A stretch of 64,000 nt of DNA from Albidovulum litorale (GTDB lineage Bacteria; Pseudomonadota; Alphaproteobacteria; Rhodobacterales; Rhodobacteraceae), in NCBI RefSeq assembly GCF_025751495.1, contig NZ_JAOWKZ010000001.1:379920-443919 (forward strand). The letters are read 5' to 3'. The position numbers and the translations under genes are program-made. Every line of letters starts with the position of its first letter. The stretch's first letter is position 1. Below are positions 1-8,367 of the stretch, in pieces. Below the pieces are notes generated by a model. That model saw only the letters and a list, made by a program, of their open reading frames with translations, had not been told where the DNA came from and searched no databases.

Positions 1-764
1 AGCAGGCGGTGGCCGAGGCATATCGCAACCTCACCGCCGTGGGTGCAACCCCCCTCGCCTCGACCGACAACCTCAATTTCGGCAATCCCGAAAAGCCCGA
101 AATCATGGGCCAGTTCGTCGGCGCGATCAAAGGCATCGGAGAGGCCTGTGCGGCCTTGGACATGCCCATCGTCTCGGGCAATGTCTCGCTTTACAACGAA
201 ACCGACGGCAAGGGCATCCTGCCGACGCCCACGATCGGCGCGGTGGGGCTTCTCAACTCGCTCGATGACCTCATTGCCGGGCTGCCCGCCAAGGGCGACA
301 TCGCCATGGTCATCGGCGAGACGAAGGGTCATCTCGGCCAGTCCGCCCTGCTTGCTGAGGCCTTTGCCCGCGAAGAAGGCGACGCGCCGCATGTCGACCT
401 TGTCGACGAGCGGAAGAACGGTGAATTCCTGCGGGCAAACCGCAAGCTTGTCAGCGCCGCGACCGACCTGTCTGACGGTGGCCTCGCGCTCGCGGCCTTC
501 GAGATGGCCGAGGCTGCAGGGCTTGGCCTGACGCTCGACAGCGACGATACCGGCCAGCTCTTCGGCGAGGATCAGGCGCGTTACCTCGTGGCGGTGCAGC
601 CCGACAATGCTACCGCGCTGGAGGAAGCAGCCGCCAAGGCAGGCGTGACCCTCACCCGCGCAGGGCTATTCGGCGGCACGACCGTCAGCCTCGGCTCGGC
701 CACAGCAGCGCTTCGCGACCTCTCGTCCCTCTACCGCAGCGCCTTTGCCAAGGCGGTTGCCTAA
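1..764 (+). CDS. purL: PurL, phosphoribosylformylglycinamidine synthase II, 3' part
   Basis: This is the C-terminal part of the large subunit of FGAM synthase, which makes formylglycinamidine ribonucleotide from FGAR, ATP and glutamine-derived ammonia in purine biosynthesis. The gene runs in from beyond the left edge; the codons upstream of the first GTG (position 9) stay open and continue the family sequence. Visible landmarks are the ATP/FGAR-binding stretch with [14 protein letters not shown], the GNVSLYNET motif and the second AIRS-like half with [12 protein letters not shown]. The frame ends at TAA and is followed after 12 nt by a dispersed 3' element. Confidence 0.95.
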   Translation, partial: QAVAEAYRNLTAVGATPLASTDNLNFGNPEKPEIMGQFVGAIKGIGEACAALDMPIVSGNVSLYNETDGKGILPTPTIGAVGLLNSLDDLIAGLPAKGDIAMVIGETKGHLGQSALLAEAFAREEGDAPHVDLVDERKNGEFLRANRKLVSAATDLSDGGLALAAFEMAEAAGLGLTLDSDDTGQLFGEDQARYLVAVQPDNATALEEAAAKAGVTLTRAGLFGGTTVSLGSATAALRDLSSLYRSAFAKAVA

Positions 765-776
765 GGAAAGCGCCGT

Positions 777-809
777 CACTTTCTGTCCGGAAATACTCCC
801 GCCGGAGGC
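777..809 (+). repeat. Dispersed 3'-end element, copy A
   Basis: Starts 12 nt after the purL stop. Its core CTTTCTGTCCGGAAATACTC is followed by CCGCCGGAGGC. Related copies lie at 14972-15004 (minus strand), 45691-45719 and 51010-51037, with a weaker one at 18566-18589. Each reads in the sense direction of the gene that has just ended. Function unknown. Confidence 0.7.
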
Positions 810-903
810 TCCCTAACCCGCCACCGGCACGACATCGGCGATCTTGCAGGCCCCGTCGCGCGGGCCTACATTCAGAACCAAGACCAAAGGGGAAGGACGC
901 CAC

Positions 904-1146
904 ATGGCGATGGAAGCGCAGGAAATCGAAGACCTGATCCGGGCGACATTCCCGGATGCGAAGATCACGATCACCGATCTCGCGGGCGACGGAAACCACT
1001 ATGCCGCCGAAGTCATCGACGAAAGCTTCCGCGGCCAGAACCGCGTTCAGCAGCAGCGCGCGGTCTATGCCGCGCTCAAGGGAAAGATGGACGGCGCGCA
1101 TGGCGAATTGCACGCGCTCGCCCTCACCACAAAGGCACCGGAGTAA
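904..1146 (+). CDS. BolA/IbaG family protein
   Basis: An 80-residue BolA-like protein. Proteins of this family pair with CGFS monothiol glutaredoxins and share a [2Fe-2S] cluster that is used in iron sensing and Fe-S transfer. The typical fold signature is visible: an N-terminal [15 protein letters not shown] helix, the central [13 protein letters not shown] loop, and the C-terminal helix with the conserved His in GELHALAL. The start at 904 follows GGAAGGA closely; the longer open frame from 844 would add unlikely residues. It lies 5 nt before the glutaredoxin gene, which fits the known partnership and suggests one transcript. Confidence 0.9.
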   Translation: MAMEAQEIEDLIRATFPDAKITITDLAGDGNHYAAEVIDESFRGQNRVQQQRAVYAALKGKMDGAHGELHALALTTKAPE

Positions 1147-1151
1147 GACAG

Positions 1152-1511
1152 ATGAGCGCCCAGGATCGCATCCGCGACACCGTCACCAAAAACGACGTCG
1201 TCCTTTACATGAAGGGCACCAAGTCCATGCCGCAATGCGGGTTTTCGTCCCGCGTCGCCGGGGTCCTGAACTTCATGGGCGTCGACTATGCCGACGTCAA
1301 CGTGCTGGAAGACGCCGAGATTCGTCAGGGGATCAAGGATTTCTCCGACTGGCCGACCATCCCGCAGCTTTACGTCAAGGGCGAGTTCGTCGGCGGCTGC
1401 GACATCGTCACCGAGATGACGCTCTCGGGCGAGCTGGACCAGCTTCTGGCCGACAATGGCATCGCCTTCAACAAGGACGCCGCCGACCAGATCCGCGCTG
1501 CGAACGCCTGA
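1152..1511 (+). CDS. grxD: Monothiol glutaredoxin, Grx4 type
   Basis: A 119-residue CGFS glutaredoxin. It carries the active-site motif CGFS at residues 29-32, the glutathione-binding [19 protein letters not shown] stretch and the usual short C-terminal tail. Monothiol glutaredoxins of this type carry glutathione-ligated [2Fe-2S] clusters and deliver them to apoproteins, often with a BolA partner; the BolA-like gene sits directly upstream. A hairpin terminator follows 26 nt after the stop and also separates it from the convergent zapA. Confidence 0.95.
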   Translation: MSAQDRIRDTVTKNDVVLYMKGTKSMPQCGFSSRVAGVLNFMGVDYADVNVLEDAEIRQGIKDFSDWPTIPQLYVKGEFVGGCDIVTEMTLSGELDQLLADNGIAFNKDAADQIRAANA

Positions 1512-1537
1512 GGCACATCGCCAACCACAATAACCAT

Positions 1538-1560
1538 AAGGCCGCCCTCGGGCGGCCTTT
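1538..1560. terminator. Hairpin terminator between grxD and zapA
   Basis: Ten-base arms AAGGCCGCCC (1538-1547) and GGGCGGCCTT (1550-1559) with a tiny loop. It lies between two convergent genes, so it may act on both strands. The T-run is short on the plus side. Confidence 0.7.
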
Positions 1561-1611
1561 CGCGCCTGAGGGCGCAGGGTGGGCGGGTGGGCGCGCCCGA
1601 ATGCGCGAACC

Positions 1612-1995
1612 CTAACCCGCTTTCCGCTCTTCGATCCGGTCGGCAAGCGCCTCGGCCCGGGCGGCGATTTCGGCGAAGCTGTCGATGACGATCTCGGGGA
1701 TGACCGGCACCTCGACCCGTTCGGGATTGGCGCGCGCATTCGCGGCCACGCGTTCGGCGACCACGGCGCGCTCCTCGGCGGCGCGCAGCTGATCTTCAAG
1801 CCCTGCAGCCTTGTCGGCCAGCATCAGCCCCGCCATCAGAAGCATCCGCGCCTCGGGCATACGGCCGATCTGGCCGATCAGCACCGTCGCCTCATTGTCC
1901 AGAAGCTTCGCCGCCGAGCGCAGGAAATGCTCCTCGCCCTCCTGGCAGGCGACCTCGAAATCGCGGCCGCCGATGGTGATCGTCATCTCCGGCAT
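1612..1995 (-). CDS. zapA: Cell division protein ZapA
   Basis: A 127-residue ZapA protein, which binds and bundles FtsZ at the division site. The N-terminal globular part is visible (MTITIGGRDFEVACQEGEE), with the SAAKLLDNEA helix, then a long helix ending in a charged coiled coil rich in Ala, Glu and Arg. Its ATG overlaps the stop of the upstream coiled-coil gene by one base (ATGA type), so the two are probably translationally coupled. The longer C-terminal tail, compared with the roughly 110-residue gammaproteobacterial form, is common in alphaproteobacteria. Confidence 0.9.
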   Translation of the reverse strand: MPEMTITIGGRDFEVACQEGEEHFLRSAAKLLDNEATVLIGQIGRMPEARMLLMAGLMLADKAAGLEDQLRAAEERAVVAERVAANARANPERVEVPVIPEIVIDSFAEIAARAEALADRIEERKAG

Positions 1996-2477
1996 CAGGC
2001 CACCTCGCCGATCAGGGGTTTCAGTTCCGAAAGGATCTCTTCCATCTCCGCCATCTCCGCCGCCCGTGCGGCGCGGAGCGCCTCCAGTTCGGCCTGCAGG
2101 GAGCGGTTAATCAGATCAGGCTCGGCCATGCCTTTGGTCGCCGCATCGCTCAGCGCGCGGTTGGCCTCGGCCAGATCGGCATTGAGCCGCTTCTGGCGCT
2201 GCAGCTCGACCCCGGAGGCATCGAGCTGTTTCGTCAGCCGCGCGACTTTCTCCTCAAGCGCACTGACCATGGTCTCCTGCTTGTCCTTGATGGCCCGCAC
2301 GCGCTCGGTGAGCTGCGCATTGGTCGTGCGCTCGGCATCGAGCGCCTCCTGCAGCGCAGCAGTCCCGGCCCCCGAAGACGATGCCGCCGACCCGTCAGCG
2401 GCCGAAGCCTCAAGCCCTGTGCCGATCCGTTCCAGTGCCGCGGACAGCCGCCGCGCAAGTTCCTGCATGTCACTCAT
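1995..2477 (-). CDS. Coiled-coil protein coupled to ZapA
   Basis: A 160-residue protein starting at MSDMQELARRLSAALERI. After a low-complexity Ala/Ser/Gly segment (about residues 25-40) it is almost wholly predicted coiled coil, with heptads such as LDAERTTNAQLTERVRAIKDK and LEEKVARLTKQLD, and an acidic C-terminal helix. No catalytic motif is visible. Coiled-coil proteins (ZapB-like or DUF4164-like) commonly precede zapA in alphaproteobacteria, so a role as an FtsZ-ring partner is likely but inferred. The start was placed at 2477 because the frame upstream looks like intergenic sequence. Confidence 0.75.
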   Translation of the reverse strand: MSDMQELARRLSAALERIGTGLEASAADGSAASSSGAGTAALQEALDAERTTNAQLTERVRAIKDKQETMVSALEEKVARLTKQLDASGVELQRQKRLNADLAEANRALSDAATKGMAEPDLINRSLQAELEALRAARAAEMAEMEEILSELKPLIGEVA

Positions 2478-2640
2478 GTGATCGCCCCCGACCCTACTAC
2501 CTACCAATTCAGTCCCGGGACCGCGCGGAACCAAATGTCCCGCAGCCCGACCGAATCGGCCAGCGCCCCGTTCCCCCGAGTTTAGACCAAAGCGCGCGTG
2601 GATTTCTCCCCCTTTCCGGCCAATCGGTTAGGGGCTGCGC

Positions 2641-2668
2641 TTGATCTTGCCTTTCAGCCTGCTATCAA
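2641..2668 (+). promoter_or_regulatory. Putative sigma-70-type promoter of tkt
   Basis: TTGATC (2641-2646), a 16-nt spacer, then TATCAA (2663-2668), each matching consensus at four of six positions. It lies about 40 nt before the tkt GTG start. This is a pattern match only. Confidence 0.4.
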
Positions 2669-2706
2669 GCCGCCAAACTCTGCCACTTCAAAAAGGACAG
2701 TGCCCC

Positions 2707-4725
2707 GTGGATATCGCCACCCTCCGCAAGGACCATGCCGAACACTGGATGAAAGCCTGCGCGATCCGCGCCCTGGCCATGGATGCGGTTCAGGCCGCCA
2801 ATTCGGGCCATCCCGGCATGCCGATGGGCATGGCGGACGTGGCAACGGTGCTCTTTGAAAAGCACCTGAAATTCGACGCCTCGGCCCCGAAATGGGCCGA
2901 CCGCGACCGCTTCATCCTGTCGGCCGGTCACGGGTCGATGCTGATCTACGCGCTGCTCTACCTTACCGGATACGAGGACATGACGCTCGATCAGGTGAAA
3001 AACTTCCGCCAGTGGGGTGCCATCACCGCCGGTCATCCGGAATATGGCCATGTCGCGGGGGTGGAGACGACGACCGGACCCTTGGGTCAGGGTATCTCCA
3101 ATGCCGTCGGTTTCGCGATTGCTGAAGAGAGCTTGCGCGCCCGCTTCGGCAAGAAGGTGGTCGACCACTACACCTGGGTGATCGCGGGCGACGGCTGCCT
3201 GATGGAAGGCATCAGCCATGAGGCGATCGGTCTTGCGGGGATGCAGAAGCTTTCCAAGCTGATCGTCCTTTGGGACAACAACGACATTTCCATCGACGGC
3301 AAGATCAGCATGTCCGACGTGACCGACCAGCAGGCGCGCTTTGCCGCCGCTGGTTGGAAAGTCCTGTCCTGCGACGGGCACGACCCATTCGATATCGACC
3401 GGGCCATGACCGCGGCCAAGGGGTCGGACCGCCCCGTCCTGATCGACTGCAAGACCCATATCGGTTTCGGCAGCCCGAAGAAGCAGGATACGGCGGGCGC
3501 GCATGGCTCGCCGCTTGGTCCCGATGAGATCAAGGTTACGAAAGAGATCTATGGCTGGCCCCACGCGGCCTTCGATATCCCGACCGATATCCTCAAGGCC
3601 TGGCGCGCCATCGGCGCCCGTGGTCAGGCTGCGCGCGCCGATTGGGAAAGCCGTCTCAACGCCCTATCGGCCACCCGCAAGGCGGAATTCGAACGGCAGA
3701 TGTCGGGCGGCGCGCCCAAGCGGCTTGCCGCCACGATCCGTGCGCTGAAAAAGCAGAACTCCGACCTCGCGCCCAAAGTCGCGACCCGCAAAGCATCCGA
3801 AATGGTGCTGGAAGTGGTGAACCCGGTGATGCCGGAAACCATCGGCGGCTCAGCCGACCTTACCGGATCGAACAACACCAAGACCGGCGATCTCGGCATC
3901 TTCAACCCGCAAAACCGCAAGGGTCGCTACGTCCATTACGGTATCCGCGAGCACGGCATGGCGGCGGCGATGAACGGCATGGCGTTGCATGGCGGCGCGC
4001 GACCCTATGGCGGTACGTTCCTGTGCTTCACCGACTATGCCCGTGGTGCAATGCGTCTGTCCGCGCTGATGGGGGTTCCGTCCGTCTACGTGATGACGCA
4101 CGATTCCATCGGCCTCGGCGAGGACGGCCCGACCCACCAGCCGGTGGAGCATCTGGCGATCTGCCGGGCGACGCCGAACACCTGGACCTTCCGCCCCGCC
4201 GACCTGATCGAGACGGCCGAGGCCTGGGAACTGGCGCTGACCGCCGAGGCGACCCCCTCGGTGCTGGCGCTGTCGCGGCAGAACCTGCCGACCGTGCGCA
4301 CCAAGCACACGGGCAAGAACCTGACCGCGCAGGGCGGCTATGTGCTGCGCGAAGCAGAGGGCAAGCGCCGGGCGATCCTGATGGCGACCGGTTCGGAAGT
4401 GGAAATCGCGCTGAAGGCCCGCGATCTGTTGCAGGCCGAAGGCATCGGAACCCGCGTCGTCTCCATGCCCTGCATGGAACTCTTCGCGGCGCAGGACGAA
4501 GCCTACCGCAAGCGTGTCCTGCCCGCCGGCCCGGTCCGTGTCGCCGTCGAGGCGGCGGTGCGCCAGCCCTGGGACCGCTTCCTTCTGGGCGAGCGGGGCC
4601 GCGAGGCGAAATCGGCCTTCGTTGGCATGGACAGCTTCGGTGCCTCCGCCCCGGCTGAACGGCTCTACGCCGAGTTCGGCATCACTGCCGAAGCGGTGGC
4701 GGCAAAGGTCCGGTCGCTGCTCTGA
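2707..4725 (+). CDS. tkt: Transketolase
   Basis: A 672-residue transketolase, which transfers two-carbon units in the pentose phosphate pathway (and in the Calvin cycle if that is present). Visible features are [10 protein letters not shown] near residue 32, the thiamine diphosphate motif [21 protein letters not shown] (about 155-195), the central pyrimidine-binding domain with [15 protein letters not shown] and the [18 protein letters not shown] loop, and the C-terminal domain. The GTG start at 2707 is chosen because AAGGA lies 9 nt upstream and the family length fits. It is transcribed divergently from the zapA pair. It ends 6 nt from the convergent DUF2267 gene. Confidence 0.95.
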   Translation: MDIATLRKDHAEHWMKACAIRALAMDAVQAANSGHPGMPMGMADVATVLFEKHLKFDASAPKWADRDRFILSAGHGSMLIYALLYLTGYEDMTLDQVKNFRQWGAITAGHPEYGHVAGVETTTGPLGQGISNAVGFAIAEESLRARFGKKVVDHYTWVIAGDGCLMEGISHEAIGLAGMQKLSKLIVLWDNNDISIDGKISMSDVTDQQARFAAAGWKVLSCDGHDPFDIDRAMTAAKGSDRPVLIDCKTHIGFGSPKKQDTAGAHGSPLGPDEIKVTKEIYGWPHAAFDIPTDILKAWRAIGARGQAARADWESRLNALSATRKAEFERQMSGGAPKRLAATIRALKKQNSDLAPKVATRKASEMVLEVVNPVMPETIGGSADLTGSNNTKTGDLGIFNPQNRKGRYVHYGIREHGMAAAMNGMALHGGARPYGGTFLCFTDYARGAMRLSALMGVPSVYVMTHDSIGLGEDGPTHQPVEHLAICRATPNTWTFRPADLIETAEAWELALTAEATPSVLALSRQNLPTVRTKHTGKNLTAQGGYVLREAEGKRRAILMATGSEVEIALKARDLLQAEGIGTRVVSMPCMELFAAQDEAYRKRVLPAGPVRVAVEAAVRQPWDRFLLGERGREAKSAFVGMDSFGASAPAERLYAEFGITAEAVAAKVRSLL

Positions 4726-4731
4726 CGCGTT

Positions 4732-5163
4732 TCAAGGCGCACCGAACAGGCTGCGCAGCTCCTTCGTGAAGGCGCTGCGCACGTCTTTCATCTCGCCGGC
4801 CGAGATGTGGCTGTCGAGCAGGTCGAACACCGCCCGAACTGCGTGATCGGCATCGCCAAGCGGGTCCGTCTCGAAGCTCTTTTGCACGGCGGCGACGAAT
4901 TCCTTCGCATGCCGCATCCGGACCGGGTTGCGGGAGGAGTTCCAGCCTTCGTAGTAGATGCCACGGATCAGCGTCGGCAGCTGAGCGCCGAGATCCGTGG
5001 CCTCGTCCACAGTCAGATGATCGCGCACCGCGTGCATCACCGCGCGCAACAGCCGGTAGCTGCGCTGCTTGTTGTCCCAGCCTGTATGGCTGTCGACCTC
5101 GTTGATCCAGATATTAGCCGCCTGCACGGCCTCGTCGATGACCTTCAGTCCGAGCGCACTCAT
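4732..5163 (-). CDS. DUF2267 family protein
   Basis: A 143-residue protein of the DUF2267 type: an all-helical protein with NIWINEVDSHTGWDNKQRSYRLLRAVMHAVRDHL, LGAQLPTLIRGIYYEGW and the C-terminal SAGEMKDVRSAFTKELRSLF. The biochemical role of the family is not known. The start at 5163 is set by an AGGAGG 6 nt upstream. It is divergent from the ribosome-hibernation/cold-shock fusion gene, with 150 nt between them. Co-occurrence with stress-related genes suggests a stress role, which is inference. Confidence 0.85.
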   Translation of the reverse strand: MSALGLKVIDEAVQAANIWINEVDSHTGWDNKQRSYRLLRAVMHAVRDHLTVDEATDLGAQLPTLIRGIYYEGWNSSRNPVRMRHAKEFVAAVQKSFETDPLGDADHAVRAVFDLLDSHISAGEMKDVRSAFTKELRSLFGAP

Positions 5164-5313
5164 GTCGGCCTCCTGTCTTGTATCGATCGGAACGAAGTAC
5201 AGCACAACTGTCGCACCCGGGCATTGACGGCCATCAGCCGTCTTGACCTCGATCAGTGCTTCCGATGCCAACTTCGGCGATCATTGATCATCGACATGAT
5301 CCGGAGCAGTCCA

Positions 5314-5865
5314 ATGGAAACCGAACCGCAAATCATCTTTCACGGGATGGACGCCTCGCCCGCCGTCACCGCCGAGATCCATGGCAAGATCGGCAAGCTC
5401 GAGCAGGTCTTCCAGCGCATCACCTCGTGCCGCGTGATTGTTGAGAAGCGCACGTCGCGGGGCCACAAGGGCCATCTTTATCAGGTGGCGGTGGAGGCCG
5501 AGGTTCCTGGAAGCATGATCATCGTCAACAAAAAACCCGGAGATCTCGGCGCGCACGAGGACCTGCATGTCGCGATACGCGACAGTTTCAACGCCGCCCG
5601 CCGGCAGATTGACGACTATGTCCGCAAAACGAAGGGCGTTCACGTCAAGAGCCACCCCGAGAAGCATCACGGACGCGTTGTGCGGCTTTTTCCCGACGAG
5701 GGCTACGGTTTCATCAAGTCGAGCGGCGGGCTGGAAGTGTATTTCCAGCGCGACAGCGTGATCGGAAACGACTGGGACCGGCTCGATCTCGAGACCGATC
5801 TGGAATTCAGCCTGATGGACGGAGAGAAGGGCCCCTTCGCGGTGAACGTGTCGCTGCGGTCCTGA
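5314..5865 (+). CDS. HPF/RaiA-type protein fused to a cold-shock-like domain
   Basis: A 183-residue two-domain protein. Residues 1-110 resemble the ribosome hibernation factor/sigma-54 modulation family (IHGKIGKLEQVFQRITSCRVIVEK, then a basic helix AARRQIDDYVRK). Residues 120-183 resemble a cold-shock domain with GRVVRLFPDEGYGFIKSS and VYFQRDSV, the RNP-like motifs of that family. The first half would be expected to bind in the ribosomal decoding region and the second to bind RNA. The ATG at 5314 has GGAG 7 nt upstream; an in-frame ATG at 5296 is a weaker candidate. The fusion separates it from the ordinary HPF that acts in 100S dimer formation. Confidence 0.85.
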   Translation: METEPQIIFHGMDASPAVTAEIHGKIGKLEQVFQRITSCRVIVEKRTSRGHKGHLYQVAVEAEVPGSMIIVNKKPGDLGAHEDLHVAIRDSFNAARRQIDDYVRKTKGVHVKSHPEKHHGRVVRLFPDEGYGFIKSSGGLEVYFQRDSVIGNDWDRLDLETDLEFSLMDGEKGPFAVNVSLRS

Positions 5866-5875
5866 TACCGGGGTC

Positions 5876-6850
5876 TCAATGCGCCGCGGGCTTTCTGCCT
5901 GAGACCGCCGCCCAGAGCGGGCCGATCACGCGCGTCACGAACGGGATCAGGATCATGCCGAGCACGAGCCCGAAAAGGCCGTCGAAGAGCGCGGTGACCG
6001 CCCATTCGGTCAGCCCCGCAAACCGTTCCGCGACACCGTGCGCCACGATTTCGGCCCAGTGGTGAATTGTCTCGTAAAGTACCGGCCAACCCAGCACGTC
6101 GAACCCGTGGATGATGATCGAGCCGCCGACCCAGAGCATCGCCGCCGTGCCGATGGTCGAGAGAAGCGTCATCAGCTTCGGCATGCCCTTCACCAGCCCC
6201 GAGCCGATTGACCTTCCAAAACGGGTCCGGGCGGTGGCGGCCATGAAGAGCCCGATATCGTCCATCTTCACGATCAGCGCGACCGAACCATAGACAGCGA
6301 CGGTGATTCCGACCGCAACGACAGCGAGGGTCAGGGCCTCCATCCACAGGACCCCTTCCGGGATTGCGGCAAGCGCGATGGTCATGATCTCGGCCGAGAG
6401 GATGAAATCGGTCTTGATCGCCCCCCTGACCCGCTTTTCCTCCAGATGGACGGGGTCACCGACATCCATGTCGGCCTCGACCTCGGCGTCGCCGTGGGGA
6501 AAGAGCTTATGAAAGATCTTTTCCGCCCCTTCGAAACACAGATAGGCGCCGCCGAGCATCAGCAGGGGCGTGATCAGCCAGGGGGCGAAGGCGTTCATCA
6601 GCATCGCGGCGGGCAGAAGGATCACCAGCTTGTTGAACAGCGACCCCTTGGTGATCCTCCAGATGATCGGCAGTTCGCGTTTGGCCTCGAACCCGTGGAC
6701 ATATTTCGGCGTCACGGCAGCGTCGTCGATGACCACGCCAGCCGCTTTCGAACCCGCTTTCGCGGCCATTCCCGCGACGTCATCGACGCTTGCCGCCGCA
6801 ACCTTGGCAATGGCCGCCACGTCGTCCAGAAGTGCCAGTAAACCGCTCAT
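5876..6850 (-). CDS. DUF808 (YedI-like) membrane protein
   Basis: A 324-residue inner-membrane protein of the DUF808 family. It opens with MSGLLALLDDVAAIAKVAAASVDDVA and a short Ala-rich region, then several hydrophobic segments such as LVILLPAAMLMNAFAPWLITPLLMLGG and VALIVKMDDIGLFMA. The central charged stretch ..EKRVRGAIKTDFILSAEIMTIAL is a family hallmark. Function is unknown. It is convergent with the HPF-fusion gene and divergent from the gap region. Confidence 0.88.
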   Translation of the reverse strand: MSGLLALLDDVAAIAKVAAASVDDVAGMAAKAGSKAAGVVIDDAAVTPKYVHGFEAKRELPIIWRITKGSLFNKLVILLPAAMLMNAFAPWLITPLLMLGGAYLCFEGAEKIFHKLFPHGDAEVEADMDVGDPVHLEEKRVRGAIKTDFILSAEIMTIALAAIPEGVLWMEALTLAVVAVGITVAVYGSVALIVKMDDIGLFMAATARTRFGRSIGSGLVKGMPKLMTLLSTIGTAAMLWVGGSIIIHGFDVLGWPVLYETIHHWAEIVAHGVAERFAGLTEWAVTALFDGLFGLVLGMILIPFVTRVIGPLWAAVSGRKPAAH

Positions 6851-6960
6851 ACCCGTCCCGCTATGCTGATACCTGTCCGCAACCTAGCGGATCGGCGGGC
6901 CGAGGCAAGGCGATGCCGGATTCGCGCATAGTTGCGTCGCCCACGCCGCATTGTCGTGCC

Positions 6961-6994
6961 TGTTTTCGCTAACACCAGCCTGTTTCCGCTAACA
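6961..6994 (+). promoter_or_regulatory. Tandem LacI-family-like operators before gap1
   Basis: Two 14-mers, TGTTTTCGCTAACA (6961-6974) and TGTTTCCGCTAACA (6981-6994), lie exactly 20 bp apart, about two helical turns. They match a TGTTAGCGCTAACA-like palindrome at 12 of 14 positions. From memory, such sites are bound by the LacI-family carbon regulator CceR in Rhodobacter sphaeroides. A third copy precedes gap2. Confidence 0.6.
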
Positions 6995-7090
6995 TATTGA
7001 ATTTATGTGTTTTATAGGCAGCCCGATTTTGGTATTCGGGATGGAAGGCGCGGGACGCAGGACCGCCGCATCATCGGACAGGAGACGCAT

Positions 7091-8095
7091 ATGACCGTCA
7101 CGATCGGCATCAACGGCTTCGGGCGCATCGGGCGCTGCACGCTGGCCCATATCGCGGAAGCGGCACGCAATGACGTTCAGGTCGTCAAGATCAACGCCAC
7201 CGGCCCGATCGAGACCAACGCACATCTTCTGAAATACGATTCGGTCCATGGCCGTTTCGGCGGACCCGTGAAGGTAGCGGGCAACACGCTCGACCTCGGC
7301 CGCGGCCCGATCGAGGTGATGTCGACCTACAATCCTGACGAACTGGACTGGGACGGCGTCGATGTCGTGCTGGAATGCACCGGCAAGTTCAACGACCGCG
7401 ACAAGGCCGCCGTCCACCTAACGCGCGGCGCGAAGCGGGTGCTGGTCTCGGCCCCGGCGAAGCGCGCCGACAAGACGGTCGTCTATGGCGTGAACCACCG
7501 CGAACTGAAGGCCGATCACCTTGTAGTTTCGAACGGCTCCTGCACGACCAACTGCCTCGCGCCGCTCGCCAAGGTGCTGAACGACGCGATCGGCATTGAG
7601 TCCGGCATCATGACGACGATCCACAGCTACACCGGCGACCAGCCGACGCTCGACCGCCGCCACAACGACCTCTACCGCGCCCGCGCTGCAGCGATGGCGA
7701 TGATCCCGACCTCCACCGGCGCTGCCAAGGCGTTGGGTGAGGTGCTGCCGGAATTGTCGGGCAAGCTGGACGGCACCGCGATCCGCGTTCCTACGCCGAA
7801 TGTCTCGGCCGTCGACCTGACATTCCAGGCCGCCAAGGACGTGACGGTGGCGGATGTCAACGAAATCGTAAGGGAAGCCGCTGCAGGCTATATGGGCATG
7901 GTTCTTGCCTATGACCCGGAACCCAAGGTCTCGATCGACTTCAACCACACCCCCTATTCGTCTATCTTCGCCCCGGACCAGACCAAGGTCGTGGGCGGGC
8001 GCACTGTCCGGGTCCTGGCTTGGTACGACAATGAATGGGGCTTCTCCTGCCGGATGGCCGATGTGGCCGGTGCGATGGGGCGGCTCCTGCAATAA
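7091..8095 (+). CDS. gap: Glyceraldehyde-3-phosphate dehydrogenase, first copy
   Basis: A 334-residue type I GAPDH, which interconverts glyceraldehyde 3-phosphate and 1,3-bisphosphoglycerate. It has the Rossmann motif INGFGRIGR at residues 7-15, catalytic Cys151 in SNGSCTTNC, and the STGAAKA and WYDNEWGFS motifs. The residue that ends strand beta-2 is Ala36 (KINATGP), where NAD-specific enzymes have Asp, and the region around residue 189 reads DRRHND. Both hint at NADP use, as in GapB-type enzymes; this is inference. GGAGACGC lies upstream of the ATG at 7091. Confidence 0.95.
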   Translation: MTVTIGINGFGRIGRCTLAHIAEAARNDVQVVKINATGPIETNAHLLKYDSVHGRFGGPVKVAGNTLDLGRGPIEVMSTYNPDELDWDGVDVVLECTGKFNDRDKAAVHLTRGAKRVLVSAPAKRADKTVVYGVNHRELKADHLVVSNGSCTTNCLAPLAKVLNDAIGIESGIMTTIHSYTGDQPTLDRRHNDLYRARAAAMAMIPTSTGAAKALGEVLPELSGKLDGTAIRVPTPNVSAVDLTFQAAKDVTVADVNEIVREAAAGYMGMVLAYDPEPKVSIDFNHTPYSSIFAPDQTKVVGGRTVRVLAWYDNEWGFSCRMADVAGAMGRLLQ

Positions 8096-8102
8096 GGAGC
8101 CC

Positions 8103-8123
8103 CGGGGGGCCTTAGCGCCCCCG
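8103..8123 (+). other. GC-rich hairpin before the microprotein start
   Basis: CGGGGG (8103-8108) can pair with CCCCCG (8118-8123) just after the gap1 stop. It has no T-run. It lies 3 nt before the ATG of the 47-codon gene and would cover its ribosome-binding site. Confidence 0.45.
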
Positions 8124-8126
8124 CCC

Positions 8127-8270
8127 ATGACCAATAGGATCGCCTTTGTCCTTCTGGCGCTGATCGTGGCGTTCTTCGTGGTCGACTATCTCTGGCTCGG
8201 CCTTGGCGCGCCCGTGTTCCTCGGGCGCAAATTCATCGAATTCATCGAATTTCTCGCCTTCTGGCGGTGA
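8127..8270 (+). CDS. 47-residue membrane microprotein between the two gap genes
   Basis: A short open frame with ATG at 8127, encoding one strongly hydrophobic segment (IAFVLLALIVAFFVVDYLWLGLG, about residues 5-27), then FLGRKFIEFIEFLAFWR. It is most likely a single-span inner-membrane protein with a short amphipathic C-terminal helix. I recall similar short frames next to gap in other Rhodobacterales, which supports it as a real gene. No function is known. It lacks a good ribosome-binding site and lies behind a hairpin, so coupling to gap1 translation is possible. Confidence 0.65.
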   Translation: MTNRIAFVLLALIVAFFVVDYLWLGLGAPVFLGRKFIEFIEFLAFWR

Positions 8271-8310
8271 GACCGCTACTCTGCGGTTGACCTTTTGCTT
8301 TTATTGACGA

Positions 8311-8324
8311 TGTTAGCGCAAACA
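8311..8324 (+). promoter_or_regulatory. LacI-family-like operator before gap2
   Basis: TGTTAGCGCAAACA, one mismatch from TGTTAGCGCTAACA. A possible -35 TTGACC (8287-8292) lies such that the operator would cover the -10 region. Same motif as at 6961-6994. Confidence 0.6.
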
Positions 8325-8367
8325 TGTGCCGCCTGGCCAGGCGGGATGAGCTTTGGAGGAAAGAGAC

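Noticed and set aside
1512-1611. 6S RNA next to zapA
   Set aside because: In some bacteria ssrS follows zapA, but here only about 100 nt with a terminator separate zapA from grxD, too short for 6S RNA.
956-1799. Long open frames on both strands across the BolA and glutaredoxin genes
   Set aside because: They overlap two clear genes in other frames, are rich in Arg and Ser from GC-rich shadow coding, and show no family motif.
3642-4658. 338-codon open frame inside transketolase
   Set aside because: A shadow of the tkt frame with strong Arg/Gly bias; tkt is intact and explains the region.
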